Assembly: GCA_003478355.1 (NCBI GenBank)
Contig: QUFC01000017.1
Coordinates: 1 to 64,000 of the forward strand
Length of the DNA: 64,000 nt
From: Lachnospiraceae bacterium AM48-27BH
GTDB taxonomy: Bacteria > Bacillota > Clostridia > Lachnospirales > Lachnospiraceae
Direction: 5' to 3'
Positions 46,060-55,890 of the stretch are shown in pieces (position 1 is the stretch's first letter; every line of letters starts with the position of its first letter). A program made the position numbers and the translations under genes. The notes under the pieces are model-generated. The model did not search any database. It was not told where the DNA came from and was given only the letters and a program-made list of their open reading frames with translations.

Positions 46060-46517
46060 CGCAAAAACAGGAACTGCTACCTCCACACGCCGTAACGTAT
46101 TCCTGGTCATGAAATCCGCAGATGCGATGTAGATCTGATCCCAGTCTTCTGTTCCAAATATGTAGATTCTGGAATGTTCCAGATAGCGTCCCACAATGCT
46201 GCGGATATGGATATGTTCCGTTTATCTGTCAGCGAATTGATCTTGATTCCGATGTAGGCTGCTTTTTTCTCCTTTGTCATCTGGATTTCCTTGTCGATCA
46301 GATCCAGAACCGGCTTCTGCAGACACTTTGGTGCCACCAGGAGATATTCTGTCTCATCCACTGTTTTGCCCAGAAGGATCGCCTGAAATACCTTCAGCGC
46401 TTCCTCTCCGATCTCCAACACTCTCTCATTGAATTTCAGCCAGGAAAGTTCTCGGTTTTCCAGACATCGTTTTAAAGTCCGGAAAATCTGGCCTGTATTC
46501 TGTATCCATCGCAGCAT
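46060..46517 (-). pseudogene. polyphosphate kinase 1 remnant with internal deletions
   Basis: Starts normally (ENRELSWLKFNERVLE), then jumps over most of the protein to ALKVFQAILLGKTVDETEYLLVAPK and MNSLTDK-like INSLTDK. A second deletion removes the catalytic-loop region and shifts frame; the other frame carries IHIRSIVGRYLEHSRIY and SADFMTRNTLRRVEVAVPV, the C-terminal PPK1 signature, ending at the insertion-sequence border. PPK1 is normally about 700 residues; under 200 remain and the catalytic His segment is absent. It is therefore non-functional. It follows the Na/Pi transporter gene by 40 bases, so phosphate uptake and storage were once linked here. Confidence 0.85.
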
Positions 46518-46557
46518 GTTACTTTAATTCTCCCCATGTCCTGTATTCATCGCCAGA

Positions 46558-48279
46558 TCACCGCTTTCCTCCTGCAGCAGCCTCCTGCCTTGCATTTTCC
46601 TCATACAGTTTCACAAATGGTACCTGTTCCATTGCCTCTTCTGCAATTCCCACACAGTTATCTGCGATTCTGTCCATACTGTAAAGAAGCCTGGAATAGT
46701 CTGCAGTCAATTCTGCGGAACATTGTTTCTTTTTGATTCGGTTCAAGTGCGCTTTATTATACTGTTTCTGAACCTTCCGCATGTGGTTTTTGTCTTTCTC
46801 CACCTGGGCAATGTTATTTTCATCACCGGTTTCTACCACGATCATCGCCTCCTGGAACAAATTTTCCAGAATCTTAATTCCATTTTCCACATCTGCACAG
46901 GCCGCATCGGAAAATGGTTTCTTTCCGGCCCGGTTTTGCTCCAGAACTTCACGGATCTCATCACTACGGTCAGCAATACGGTCAATATTGTTGGACACAT
47001 AGAGAAGTCCCGCCGTCTGTTCCGCCTGCTGCTCTGTCAGCGCGCCACTGGAAAACATTCTGGAAATATAAGCTGCAATCAGATCCTGAAGCCTTTTCAC
47101 TGCTCCGTGACTGCTTACAAATTTTTCATAAGCAGCTTCTGGCTCTTTTTTCGCCACATATGCATTCAAAGACGCAAGCATCTCCTTCGCAGTTTCAGAA
47201 AGTCCGGTAATCTCCTTAGAAACCAGGCACATGGCTGCCACCGGCTGAGAAATCACATGCTCGTCTAAAAATTTTGGCTTGTAAGCAGCCTCCCCCACAC
47301 GGTCATTTCCCTTTATTAAGAAGGTAACAATCTTCACCATCACCGGCAGAAGCGGCAGCCATATCAGGGTACATACCACATTAAAGGTGGTGTGGGCATT
47401 GGCGATCTGCCTGGAGATCACATCGATCTCATTTCCCTTTGGGGAAATAAAACGGACAAAAGAAGCCAGCACCGGAATTAAGCATAAGAATACGATACTT
47501 CCTGTAATATTAAAAATACTGTGGGCAACCGCCGTTCTTTTTGCATTCTTGGACTGTCCGATGGACGCCAACAGCGCCGTAATGGTCGTTCCAATATTAT
47601 CTCCCAACAGGATTGGGATCGCTCCTGTCAGACCAATGACACTGCTGACACCATCCGGGCCCGCCTGGGATGCGAAATTCTGCAGCACCGCAATGGTCGC
47701 TGAACTACTCTGTACCACCAGAGTCATCGTCATACCAAGCAGTACGCCTAACACCGGAACATGCGTTACCTTACCCATCAAATCCAGGAAAAACGGACTG
47801 GAAGCCAGTGGTTTCATGACTTTTCCCATGATCTCAATTCCTTCAAATAACAGACCGAAGGAAAAAACAACCATACCGATATTTTTGATTTTTTCTTTCT
47901 TACTGATAAAATTGATCATAAATCCAATAAAAATGATTGGATAAATATAATCGGAAATCTTAAATGCCATCAACTGGGCTGTCATGGTGGTACCGATATT
48001 CGCACCAAAAATAACAGAAATTGCCTGTGGCAGAGACATTAAACCTGCGCTGACAAATCCGATCACCATAACCGTGGTGGCAGAACTGCTCTGAAGTACT
48101 GCTGTTACCAGCATACCTGCCAGCGCTCCCATAACCGCATTCTTTGTTAAAAAGCTTAAAATCTTTTTCATGCCTTCGCCAGCCGCTTTCTGCAGCGCAT
48201 CACTCATGCTGTTCATACCATATAAAAACAGCGCCAGACCACCAGCCAGGCCAAAAAGAATGGTTACATGCTCACTCAT
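46558..48279 (-). CDS. Na/Pi cotransporter family protein with PhoU-like domain
   Basis: About 573 residues. The N-terminal half has the repeated NptA/PNaS motif (LQSSSATTVMVIGFV near 65 and VQSSSATIAVLQNF near 190) in 8-10 helices. The C-terminal half (about 350-560) is a soluble PhoU-like helical bundle with SNNIDRIADRSDEIRE and SMDRIADNCVGIAEE. Such proteins import phosphate with sodium, and the PhoU part probably regulates it. ATG 48279 is best spaced from AAGGAG. The following gene in the same direction is the PPK1 remnant. Confidence 0.92.
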   Translation of the reverse strand: MSEHVTILFGLAGGLALFLYGMNSMSDALQKAAGEGMKKILSFLTKNAVMGALAGMLVTAVLQSSSATTVMVIGFVSAGLMSLPQAISVIFGANIGTTMTAQLMAFKISDYIYPIIFIGFMINFISKKEKIKNIGMVVFSFGLLFEGIEIMGKVMKPLASSPFFLDLMGKVTHVPVLGVLLGMTMTLVVQSSSATIAVLQNFASQAGPDGVSSVIGLTGAIPILLGDNIGTTITALLASIGQSKNAKRTAVAHSIFNITGSIVFLCLIPVLASFVRFISPKGNEIDVISRQIANAHTTFNVVCTLIWLPLLPVMVKIVTFLIKGNDRVGEAAYKPKFLDEHVISQPVAAMCLVSKEITGLSETAKEMLASLNAYVAKKEPEAAYEKFVSSHGAVKRLQDLIAAYISRMFSSGALTEQQAEQTAGLLYVSNNIDRIADRSDEIREVLEQNRAGKKPFSDAACADVENGIKILENLFQEAMIVVETGDENNIAQVEKDKNHMRKVQKQYNKAHLNRIKKKQCSAELTADYSRLLYSMDRIADNCVGIAEEAMEQVPFVKLYEENARQEAAAGGKR

Positions 48280-48331
48280 CATACTCTCCTTGATTTTACA
48301 TTGATTTTTCCTTTGTTTCTGCCTAAGCATA

Positions 48332-48366
48332 CAAAAAAACGGCTCTGCGTGCTATCGCAAAGCCGT
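48332..48366 (-). terminator. terminator after adenine deaminase
   Basis: The minus strand ACGGCTTTGCG pairs with CGCAGAGCCGT over a 6-base loop, followed by seven T. It separates the deaminase transcript from the phosphate transporter gene. Confidence 0.88.
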
Positions 48367-48448
48367 AAAATAAATGTTAAATTCATGTAAAATCGTTTTT
48401 TGATCCTGATCTGGTTTTTGAAGACATGTAAAAGAAAAATTTTTATGG

Positions 48449-50206
48449 TTAAAGTTCTGTAAAATTCACCGCACCGATGATCTCCTGCCGTTCCACATCC
48501 ACAACTCCCAACGTATTCACACGGATTGCCGGAATCACCGGAAGACTCACAAACGCCAGCGTCATAAATCCATCAATCCCGTCCCGGATTCCAAGTTCAC
48601 CAAGCTTCGTCTTCATTTCTTCCAGCTTCCGGTCCGCCTCTTCCACCGGCAGATCCGACAGCAGTCCTGCAACCGTCAATGGCAGATCTCCCACAATCTC
48701 ACCATCCACTGCAATCGCCAGCCCGCCTTCATTTTCCAGCACCCGGTTGCCCGCCGCGATCATATCCTCATCGCAGACTCCGGCCACAACCAGGTTATGG
48801 GAATCATGCCCTACACTGGTAGCCACAGCCCCTCGCTTCAGCCCATAATTTCCCAAAAATCCCAGTCCCACATGACCAGTTCCACGATGCCGTTCAAACA
48901 CCGCAACCTTCACAATATCCTTCTCCAGATCTACACCAGGAGCCAGTCCCGGCACCTGTTTAAATTCCTCGATCCGCTCCCTGGTCGTCAATTCATGATC
49001 CATCAGATCGATCACACGCACCTTCGATCCGGTCTTTGGAAGTTCCAGATCCTTGATCTCAATCGGCTTCATATGGAAAGAATGGAACACCCGGCTCTGG
49101 ATTTCTTCATCCCAGACCTTTTCCGCACGCTCTTTGGCTGATTCCGTCACCATTTTTCCATTTTCCGCCACCAGTCTGCCACGCCGGTACACCTGTTTCA
49201 CCCGAAAATCCTTCAGATCCTCAAAAATCACCAGATCCGCCTGATATCCCGGAGCCACGGCACCCATACCTTTCAGTCCAAAATACTCCGCCGCATTCAA
49301 GGAGCCCATTTTCACCGCCTTCACCGGATCTGCACCATACCCTACAGCTTTCCGGATGATACTGTCAATATGACCATCTCTCCCCAGTTCTCCCGCATGT
49401 TTATCATCCGTCACCAACATAGCCCGCTGATAGTACGGTGCTTCAAACATTGGCATCAGCTTTTCCAGATTTTTAGCTGCCGTTCCCTGTCGCACCATGA
49501 TCCACTGGCCTCGGGCAAATTTCTCCTTCGCCTCCTCAAATGTGGAACATTCATGATCCGACTGCACGCCAGCTGTAATATACGCATTCAGTCCTTTGCC
49601 AGAAAGCATAGGCGCATGGCCATCGATCAGCTTCCCATGATTTCTGGTCACTTCCAGTTTCTCCACACATTCCGGATCTCCCGCTACCACACCGTAAGAA
49701 TTCATCATTTCCGCCAGTCCCAGTACCCGTGGATTGTCATAAAATGCTTCCAGATCTGAAGCGCGAAGCACAGCTCCTGCCTCATCAAGTCCTGTAGACG
49801 GCACACAGGACGGCATCATAAAATACACATCCAGAGCTAACCCTTCTGTTGCCTCCAGCATATAACGGATTCCAGCAGTTCCGGCCACATTGGCAATCTC
49901 ATGGGGATCTGTGATCACCGCAGCCGTTCCATGAGGCACCACCATCCGGGCAAATTCCTTTGGTGATGCCATAGAGCTTTCCAGATGAATGTGTCCATCA
50001 ATCAGTCCCGGAGCCACATAACACCCATGGACATCAATCTCCCTGACTCCATCATACTCACCGATTCCCACGATCACGCCGTCTTCCACAGCCACATCGC
50101 CGTCCTCGATGCTTTCTGTAAATACATTGATGATTTTTGCGTGTTTCAATACCAGTTCTGCCTTTCTTCTTCCGCAGGCAGCAGAAATTCTCTCCGTAAA
50201 TGCCAT
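48449..50206 (-). CDS. ade: adenine deaminase
   Basis: About 585 residues; ATG 50206 is preceded by GGAGGT at ideal spacing. Amidohydrolase fold with the metal site GLIDGHIHLESS near residue 68, HGTAAVITDPHEIANV near 95, IDGHAPMLSGKGLNAYI near 195, SDHECSTFEEA near 215 and the C-terminal domain SVGHDSHNLVVAG near 455, all typical of AdeC. It converts adenine to hypoxanthine and ammonia using a binuclear metal centre. Its start lies within a few bases of the upstream ATPase stop, so the two are cotranscribed. No purine riboswitch is seen upstream. Confidence 0.95.
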   Translation of the reverse strand: MAFTERISAACGRRKAELVLKHAKIINVFTESIEDGDVAVEDGVIVGIGEYDGVREIDVHGCYVAPGLIDGHIHLESSMASPKEFARMVVPHGTAAVITDPHEIANVAGTAGIRYMLEATEGLALDVYFMMPSCVPSTGLDEAGAVLRASDLEAFYDNPRVLGLAEMMNSYGVVAGDPECVEKLEVTRNHGKLIDGHAPMLSGKGLNAYITAGVQSDHECSTFEEAKEKFARGQWIMVRQGTAAKNLEKLMPMFEAPYYQRAMLVTDDKHAGELGRDGHIDSIIRKAVGYGADPVKAVKMGSLNAAEYFGLKGMGAVAPGYQADLVIFEDLKDFRVKQVYRRGRLVAENGKMVTESAKERAEKVWDEEIQSRVFHSFHMKPIEIKDLELPKTGSKVRVIDLMDHELTTRERIEEFKQVPGLAPGVDLEKDIVKVAVFERHRGTGHVGLGFLGNYGLKRGAVATSVGHDSHNLVVAGVCDEDMIAAGNRVLENEGGLAIAVDGEIVGDLPLTVAGLLSDLPVEEADRKLEEMKTKLGELGIRDGIDGFMTLAFVSLPVIPAIRVNTLGVVDVERQEIIGAVNFTEL

Positions 50207-50210
50207 TTGA

Positions 50211-51992
50211 TTACCTCCGATATCGGTTGAATGCCGCAAAGATCTCCTGTCTTCTCGGCCGCGCCAGTCCACATGGAATCCATGGACTACTAAAGGCCGA
50301 CCAGCCTTTCTGGTCCAGAAGCTGCTCCAGACGGTCAGCCAATTCTACAACACTGCAGCCATTTTCTTTTAATTCTCTCGTTAAGGCATAGCGCAACAGC
50401 TGGGCCAGGGCTGCAGACTGTTCTCCATCTGCCAGCTGCTCCACAAAACGCATTTCTACAGATTCATGATCCAGCGAAAAACCATCCCGGCCTGAAACAC
50501 GGATCTTCATCCGATCTTCTCGTCCACCGGATTCCTGTCCTTTTTCGTCATTTTCACCTTTCCGTCCCTTTGTCCTTATGTCATAGGAACCATTTTCCTG
50601 CTTTCTATTTTCAGGGACACGGATCATACGGTTAAATTCCGGGATCTGATAATGCGGCGCACGGATTCTTGGAGCCTGATACTGTCCACAGATTTCCTTC
50701 ACTTTTTCCGTGATATCCACCGGACAGTAACGGTCCATCTGGATCACATAGTCGGCAATATAGAAAAATGCCCCGGAACTGCCTGCCACCAGGATCGTAG
50801 ACACGCCCGACTGCTCATACAGATCTCTCGCCCGCTCCAGAAATGGGGTGATTGGCTCCTGATCTGTGTGGATCACATGCTGCATCAGATCATCCCGGAC
50901 CATAAAATTGGTGGCGGAAGTATCTTCATCAATCAAAAACAGCCTCGTTCCTGCTTCCAATCCCTCCATCACCGCAGCTGCCTGGGATGTGCTTCCACTG
51001 GCGTCCGGTGTGGAAAACTGATGGGTATCTTTTCCATTTGGCAGGTTATTGATAAACAGGGATATATCCACATTTTTCACACTTCGCCCGTCCTCCGCCC
51101 GCAATTTCACGGCAGTATTCTCCGTCAGCACAAACTCCCGGCCATCTCCAGCGATATGATCATAAACGCCCATCTGCAACGCATCCAGAAGCGTGGATTT
51201 TCCGTGATATCCGCCGCCAACGATCAGGGTAATTCCCTCTGGAACTGCCATTCCCCTGATTTCTCCCCGATGTGGCAGCACAAAGGTCCGCTCCATGGAA
51301 GCCGGTGACTCAAATGGAACGCTGTCCTTCATAGGCAGATCTGACACGCCACTTTTTCTCGGCAGAACTGAACCATTAGCCACAAACGCCACCAGCTTCT
51401 CTTTTTTCAAGATCTGCCGCAGCATCGCCTGATCCTCTGCTAACCACACCGCCTGCTGCACCTTTTTGGGGTCCAGTTTTCGGTAAATCAGGCTTTTCTC
51501 CACACAGGCTGGAAGAAATTCAAATAAAATCTTCTCCAGTTCTCCCGCCTGAATGGTCCGCCCAAAAGCCGGAAATCCCACAAAAAAACGCATCTGGATC
51601 CGTTTCTCATCCATCTCACAGGCAGAACGCTCCAGAACTTCCTGTCCACATCTGGTGATCGTGATCAAACCGCTTTTTCCAGAACCTTTCGCTTTGAAAT
51701 TATATGTTTCCACCTGACCAGCAAACTGGCGGATCAGGAAATCAGAAAGTGCCCGTCTTGCTGGACCTGCCTTATAGTAATCTTCCGGGAATCCCGCCAC
51801 TTTCTGACTGATCTCAATATGCACATTGGATGGGGACGCAAATGGATCCCCCTGCACATGGTCGATCCATAACTGGTATCTGCCAAAATCATAGCCACCT
51901 GCCAGCGATTTATAGGCCGGATAACTTTTCCGGTCAACTGCACGCAAGCTTCTACGCAATTCTTCTGAACTTTTGATTCCATTTCTTTCCAT
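50211..51992 (-). CDS. ABC-class ATPase of unknown function (PF09818 type)
   Basis: About 593 residues from ATG 51992; an alternative GTG at 52037 also has a ribosome site. The N-terminal domain contains DHVQGDPFASPS; the ATPase core has Walker A GGGYHGKSTLLDAL near 275, an ABC-like DASGSTSQAAAVMEGLE signature near 335 and Walker B RLFLIDEDTSATNFMVRD near 355. This combination defines the predicted ABC_ATPase family, related to trypanosome MRB1590, where a nucleic-acid role is suspected. The bacterial function is not established. It is coupled to adenine deaminase downstream and divergent from the ribokinase-like gene. Confidence 0.85.
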   Translation of the reverse strand: MERNGIKSSEELRRSLRAVDRKSYPAYKSLAGGYDFGRYQLWIDHVQGDPFASPSNVHIEISQKVAGFPEDYYKAGPARRALSDFLIRQFAGQVETYNFKAKGSGKSGLITITRCGQEVLERSACEMDEKRIQMRFFVGFPAFGRTIQAGELEKILFEFLPACVEKSLIYRKLDPKKVQQAVWLAEDQAMLRQILKKEKLVAFVANGSVLPRKSGVSDLPMKDSVPFESPASMERTFVLPHRGEIRGMAVPEGITLIVGGGYHGKSTLLDALQMGVYDHIAGDGREFVLTENTAVKLRAEDGRSVKNVDISLFINNLPNGKDTHQFSTPDASGSTSQAAAVMEGLEAGTRLFLIDEDTSATNFMVRDDLMQHVIHTDQEPITPFLERARDLYEQSGVSTILVAGSSGAFFYIADYVIQMDRYCPVDITEKVKEICGQYQAPRIRAPHYQIPEFNRMIRVPENRKQENGSYDIRTKGRKGENDEKGQESGGREDRMKIRVSGRDGFSLDHESVEMRFVEQLADGEQSAALAQLLRYALTRELKENGCSVVELADRLEQLLDQKGWSAFSSPWIPCGLARPRRQEIFAAFNRYRR

Positions 51993-52200
51993 ACTTATTC
52001 CCTGGGAACTATCTGCCAGACCATCCATCCGACACACCGTTCCTTTCCTTTTCCATATTTTTCTATCAGGATCTGAACTATCTTTAGTTTAATCCTGAAA
52101 CATCATTTCGTAAAGTCTTGACTTTTCACTTTCCCCATAGTCATTTTTCCGCAAATGAATTATAATAAAACCAGAATTCTGATATACGAGGTAAACACAC

Positions 52201-53087
52201 ATGAAAATCTTAAATTTTGGTTCTTTAAACATCGATAAAGTATACCAGGTAGACAACTTTGTACGCCCAGGCGAAACTATTTCTTCCAAAAATCTCAATT
52301 TTTTCTGCGGCGGAAAGGGCTTAAACCAATCCATTGCCCTGGCAAAAGCAGGCGCTGATGTCTGGCATGCAGGCTGTATCGGCAACGACGGTCAGATGCT
52401 TTCCGACGCCTTACAAGACAGCCAGGTACGCTTAGACTTCTTAAAAACACTGGATATGCCTACCGGCCATGCCTTAATCCAGGTATCTCAGACAGGCCAG
52501 AACTGTATCATTCTCTTTGGCGGAGCAACCAGGCCATTTCCAGAGAACAGATCGACGAGACCCTGTCCCATTTTGAGCAGGGCGATATCCTGCTGCTGCA
52601 AAATGAAATCAACAATCTGCCTTATCTGGTAGACCAGGCTTACCAAAAGGGTATGACCATCTTTTTGAATCCATCTCCAATTACAGAACAGTTAAAGGAG
52701 ATTGATCTGTCCAAAATCTCCTATCTGGTGTTAAATGAGATTGAAGCCGCAGATCTTTCTGACGTCACCGCCCATAATCCGCAGGATTACGCGGACATTC
52801 TCTTAGAGAAATATCCGTCCTGCCACATTCTTCTCACCATGGGAACCGCTGGCAGTATCTATCTGGATCATCAGACCCACCACGCACAGTCCGCATTCAA
52901 AGTTCAAGCTGTAGACACGACTGCTGCTGGAGACACCTATACCGGATACTTCATCGCCGCCATCGCCAGAGGTGCTGATGTGCAGGCTGCCATGAAAGAA
53001 GCCTCTATGGCTTCCGCTATCTCCGTCACACGTAATGGAGCATCTACCTCCATTCCAGAAAGAAAGGAAGTGCTGGAAAGCTTATGA
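52201..53087 (+). pseudogene. ribokinase/PfkB-family sugar kinase, one-base frameshift
   Basis: N-terminal GSLNIDKVYQVDNFVRPGET, FFCGGKGLNQSIALAKAGA and GNDG strands identify a ribokinase-like PfkB protein. The frame is lost after ILFGGA near 52527-52528 and resumes at MTIFLNPSPI, ending with DTTAAGDTYTGYF (the catalytic Asp and anion hole) and TRNGASTSIPERKEV. GCAACCAG in place of GCAAACCAG accounts for the break; repaired length is about 295 residues. The gene is otherwise intact. Its stop overlaps the Nudix start (ATGA), so the two are coupled, fitting ribose or nucleoside salvage. Confidence 0.87.
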
Positions 53088-53722
53088 ATTTATCCCACGA
53101 AGACCAGACATTTTTAAAAACCTATGATGATTCAAAATATGCCAAACCATCTATGACGGCAGACATGGTGATTTTTTCACGTTTCTCGGACGGCTCTCTC
53201 CAGGTACTTCTCATCCGCCGCGGCAAATCTCCCTACAAGGATCAATTTGCACTTCCTGGCGGCTTTGTAAACCCGGATGAGTCCGTAGACCAGGCTGCCC
53301 GCCGGGAACTTCTGGAAGAAACCGGTGTTGACTGCGCCTGTCTGGAACCGATCCGTACCTTCAGTACCCCAGGACGCGATCCCAGACGATGGGTGATCTC
53401 CTGCGCCTACCTTGCTCTTCTAGACGCTTCCAAACTTCAAGTGAAGGCTGCCGATGACGCAAAAGACGCCCGCTGGTTCCAGATCTTCCTGACCAAAGAA
53501 AAAGACGGACAATGGAATCTGGATCTAAAGGACACATCTTCCACAGAGCCAGCCACCATCCATCTCACCTTCCAGGAAACCTATCCAGAAAGCGCTGCCT
53601 CACTCCTTCCACCTGCGCTGCATCTGACTCTGCTGAATCCAGAAAATGGGCTGGCATTTGATCATGGAGAGATTCTTGGATATGCAGTGAAAAAACTGCA
53701 AAATTTATTAGTCGAAAATTGA
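53084..53722 (+). CDS. Nudix hydrolase
   Basis: 212 residues with a perfect Nudix box (GGFVNPDESVDQAARRELLEETGV, about residues 64-87; GX5EX7REUXEEXGU). The surrounding sequence, including TADMVIFSRF near the start and a TPGRDPRRWV loop, resembles ADP-ribose/NAD-type Nudix enzymes. It lacks the C-terminal winged helix of NrtR. Coupling with a ribokinase-like gene suggests hydrolysis of ADP-ribose or a related nucleotide sugar followed by ribose phosphorylation, as an inference. Transcription ends at the hairpin from 53797. Confidence 0.9.
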   Translation: MNLSHEDQTFLKTYDDSKYAKPSMTADMVIFSRFSDGSLQVLLIRRGKSPYKDQFALPGGFVNPDESVDQAARRELLEETGVDCACLEPIRTFSTPGRDPRRWVISCAYLALLDASKLQVKAADDAKDARWFQIFLTKEKDGQWNLDLKDTSSTEPATIHLTFQETYPESAASLLPPALHLTLLNPENGLAFDHGEILGYAVKKLQNLLVEN

Positions 53723-53796
53723 ACAGCACCTTCTCATGAACCTTCTTAAAAGCTCAATAAAAATTTTCGCTTTCTGCAAACGTACTCGCTTATTCA

Positions 53797-53846
53797 AAAA
53801 CCCCGGATTCATACACATTTACAAACTTGAATCCGGGGTTTTTTCT
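53797..53846. terminator. bidirectional terminator between the Nudix gene and glmS
   Basis: AAAACCCCGGATTCA pairs perfectly with TGAATCCGGGGTTTT (15 bp) around a 16-base loop, with A- and T-runs flanking both sides. It serves the two convergent transcripts. Confidence 0.92.
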
Positions 53847-53868
53847 TTCATTTAATTCTGTATTTTCT

Positions 53869-55725
53869 TTACTCTACCGTCACGCTCTTCGCTAAGTTTC
53901 TCGGCTTATCCACATCCAGTCCCTTTGCCACACTGACATAATAACCAAGCAGCTGTAACGGAACTACCGCTAAAGATGCTGCAAAATGCTCATCCGTCTT
54001 CGGTACATAAATAGTAAAATCTGCCGTATCCTCAATATTGTAATGGCCATAGCTGGTCAGACCCATGAGATATGCCCCACGGCTCTTGCACTCTACCATA
54101 TTACTGAGGGTTTTCTCATACAATCCACTCTGAGTCAGCACACCGATCACCAGCGTTCCATCCTCGATCAGGGAAATCGTTCCATGCTTCAGCTCACCTG
54201 CCGCATAAGCCTCCGAATGAATATAGGAAATCTCCTTTAATTTCAAGCTTCCCTCCATGCTGATGGCATAGTCAATCCCACGGCCAATGAAGAAAATGTT
54301 CTTCGCTGCCACCTGCTTTGAAGCAAACCACTGGATCCGCTCCCGGTCCTCTAATATCTTTGTGATCTTATCCGGAATCGTTTCCAGTTCCGCTAACATT
54401 TCATCATAAGCTTCCTGATCCACCTGACCTCTCACACGGCCAAATTCCATGGACAGACAATATCCTGCGATCAGCTGAGCACTGTAAGCCTTGGTCGTTG
54501 CCACAGAAATCTCCGGACCAGCCAGTGTGTAGAACACATAATCCGCCTCTCTGGCAATAGAGCTTCCCACTACATTGACAATGGCTAAGGTCTTCACACC
54601 ATGGTTCTTCGCCTCACGAAGAGCCGCCAGGGAATCAGCTGTTTCACCAGACTGGCTGACTACGATCACCAGCGTATCCTTCGTCAGAATCGGTCTGCGG
54701 TAACGGAATTCCGATGCCAGTTCCACCCGAACCGGTATCCGTGCCAGATCTTCCATCACATACTGGGTTACCATACCTACGTGATAAGCAGAGCCGCAGG
54801 CTACGATCACGATCTGGGAGATTTCCTTGATCGCCTCTTCCGTCAATCCCATCTCTTCCAGATTGATCCTGCCGTCCTTTAATACTGAATGGAAGGTGTC
54901 TGCCACTGCCTTCGGCTGCTCATGGATCTCTTTCATCATGAAATGCTCAAATCCGGCTTTCTCTGCCGCCTCTGCATCCCATTTTACCTCTGTCAGTTCC
55001 TTTTCAATCTCATCACCGTCCAGGTTAAAGAAAGTCACCTCGCCCTTTCTTAAGCGGGCCATCTCCATATTGCCGATATAATATACATGTCTGGTATAAT
55101 TTAAAATTGCCGGAACGTCAGATGCCAGATAAGCCGCACCTTCTTTTCCATCTTCTCCATGCGTGATGCCAATGATCATCGGGCTGTCTTTCCGCGCTGC
55201 ATAGATTTCCTCCGGATAATCCTTAAACATCACAGCCAGTGCATAAGAACCACGGATCCGGACCATGGCATGGTTAATGGCATCCACCGGAGTTCCTGCG
55301 TATTTTTTATAATAATAATCGATCAGCTTAACTGCTACCTCTGTATCGGTAGCGGAGTAAAAGGTATAGCCATGCTTTAACAGTTTCTCCTTCAGTTCCT
55401 GATAATTTTCAATAATTCCGTTGTGGACAGCTACTACATTCCCGTCATCGCTGCAATGAGGATGGGCATTCAGCTCCGATGGTTCACCATGAGTTGCCCA
55501 ACGGGTATGGCCGATTCCACAGGTTCCTACCAGAGCCTTTCCATCATTGGTCTTCTCTGCAAGCACCTTCAAACGTCCCTTTGCCTTTACAATCTCCACA
55601 TTCTTTACACCATCACGAACTGCCAGTCCCGCGGAATCATAACCACGGTATTCCAGCTTAGAAAGTCCATGCAGCAAAATCGGAGCTGCCTGCTCGCTAC
55701 CTACATATCCTACAATACCACACAT
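53869..55725 (-). CDS. glmS: glutamine-fructose-6-phosphate aminotransferase
   Basis: 618 residues from ATG 55725 (GAGG eight bases upstream), normal for GlmS. The catalytic Cys directly follows the initiator Met (MCGIVGYVG), the glutaminase domain has YRGYDSAGLAV and GIGHTRWATHG, and two SIS domains carry the sugar site (VACGSAYHVG, VSQSGETADSL) and the C-terminal NLAKSVTVE. It makes glucosamine-6-phosphate for cell wall synthesis. Upstream extension to 55809 is not homologous. The 211-base upstream region does not show the glmS ribozyme core, unusual enough to note for a Firmicute. Confidence 0.97.
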   Translation of the reverse strand: MCGIVGYVGSEQAAPILLHGLSKLEYRGYDSAGLAVRDGVKNVEIVKAKGRLKVLAEKTNDGKALVGTCGIGHTRWATHGEPSELNAHPHCSDDGNVVAVHNGIIENYQELKEKLLKHGYTFYSATDTEVAVKLIDYYYKKYAGTPVDAINHAMVRIRGSYALAVMFKDYPEEIYAARKDSPMIIGITHGEDGKEGAAYLASDVPAILNYTRHVYYIGNMEMARLRKGEVTFFNLDGDEIEKELTEVKWDAEAAEKAGFEHFMMKEIHEQPKAVADTFHSVLKDGRINLEEMGLTEEAIKEISQIVIVACGSAYHVGMVTQYVMEDLARIPVRVELASEFRYRRPILTKDTLVIVVSQSGETADSLAALREAKNHGVKTLAIVNVVGSSIAREADYVFYTLAGPEISVATTKAYSAQLIAGYCLSMEFGRVRGQVDQEAYDEMLAELETIPDKITKILEDRERIQWFASKQVAAKNIFFIGRGIDYAISMEGSLKLKEISYIHSEAYAAGELKHGTISLIEDGTLVIGVLTQSGLYEKTLSNMVECKSRGAYLMGLTSYGHYNIEDTADFTIYVPKTDEHFAASLAVVPLQLLGYYVSVAKGLDVDKPRNLAKSVTVE

Positions 55726-55851
55726 TTGTCTGTCCTCTCTTTTTCTGTAAAAATCATGTATCTGTTCAATATGTCCTGCTCCTGGTCCATCCAGAGCATC
55801 CGCCCCCAACGCTTAAGCTTTCTATCTATAATATATGTCAAAATCCAGAAA

Positions 55852-55890
55852 CTGCCCCCAAGCAGGCTTTCTTGCCCTCCCCGGAGGCAG
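55852..55890 (-). terminator. possible terminator after the Wzz-like gene
   Basis: The minus strand CTGCCTCC pairs with GGGGGCAG, with an inner GGC/GCC stem, followed by TTTCTGGATTTT. The stem is interrupted and the T-run is weak. An ATCGTT/AACGAT palindrome lies just before it. Confidence 0.4.

Noticed and set aside
50207..52200. Purine riboswitch controlling adenine deaminase
   Set aside because: The deaminase start is a few bases from the upstream ATPase stop, and no three-way junction with the purine core was found upstream of that gene.
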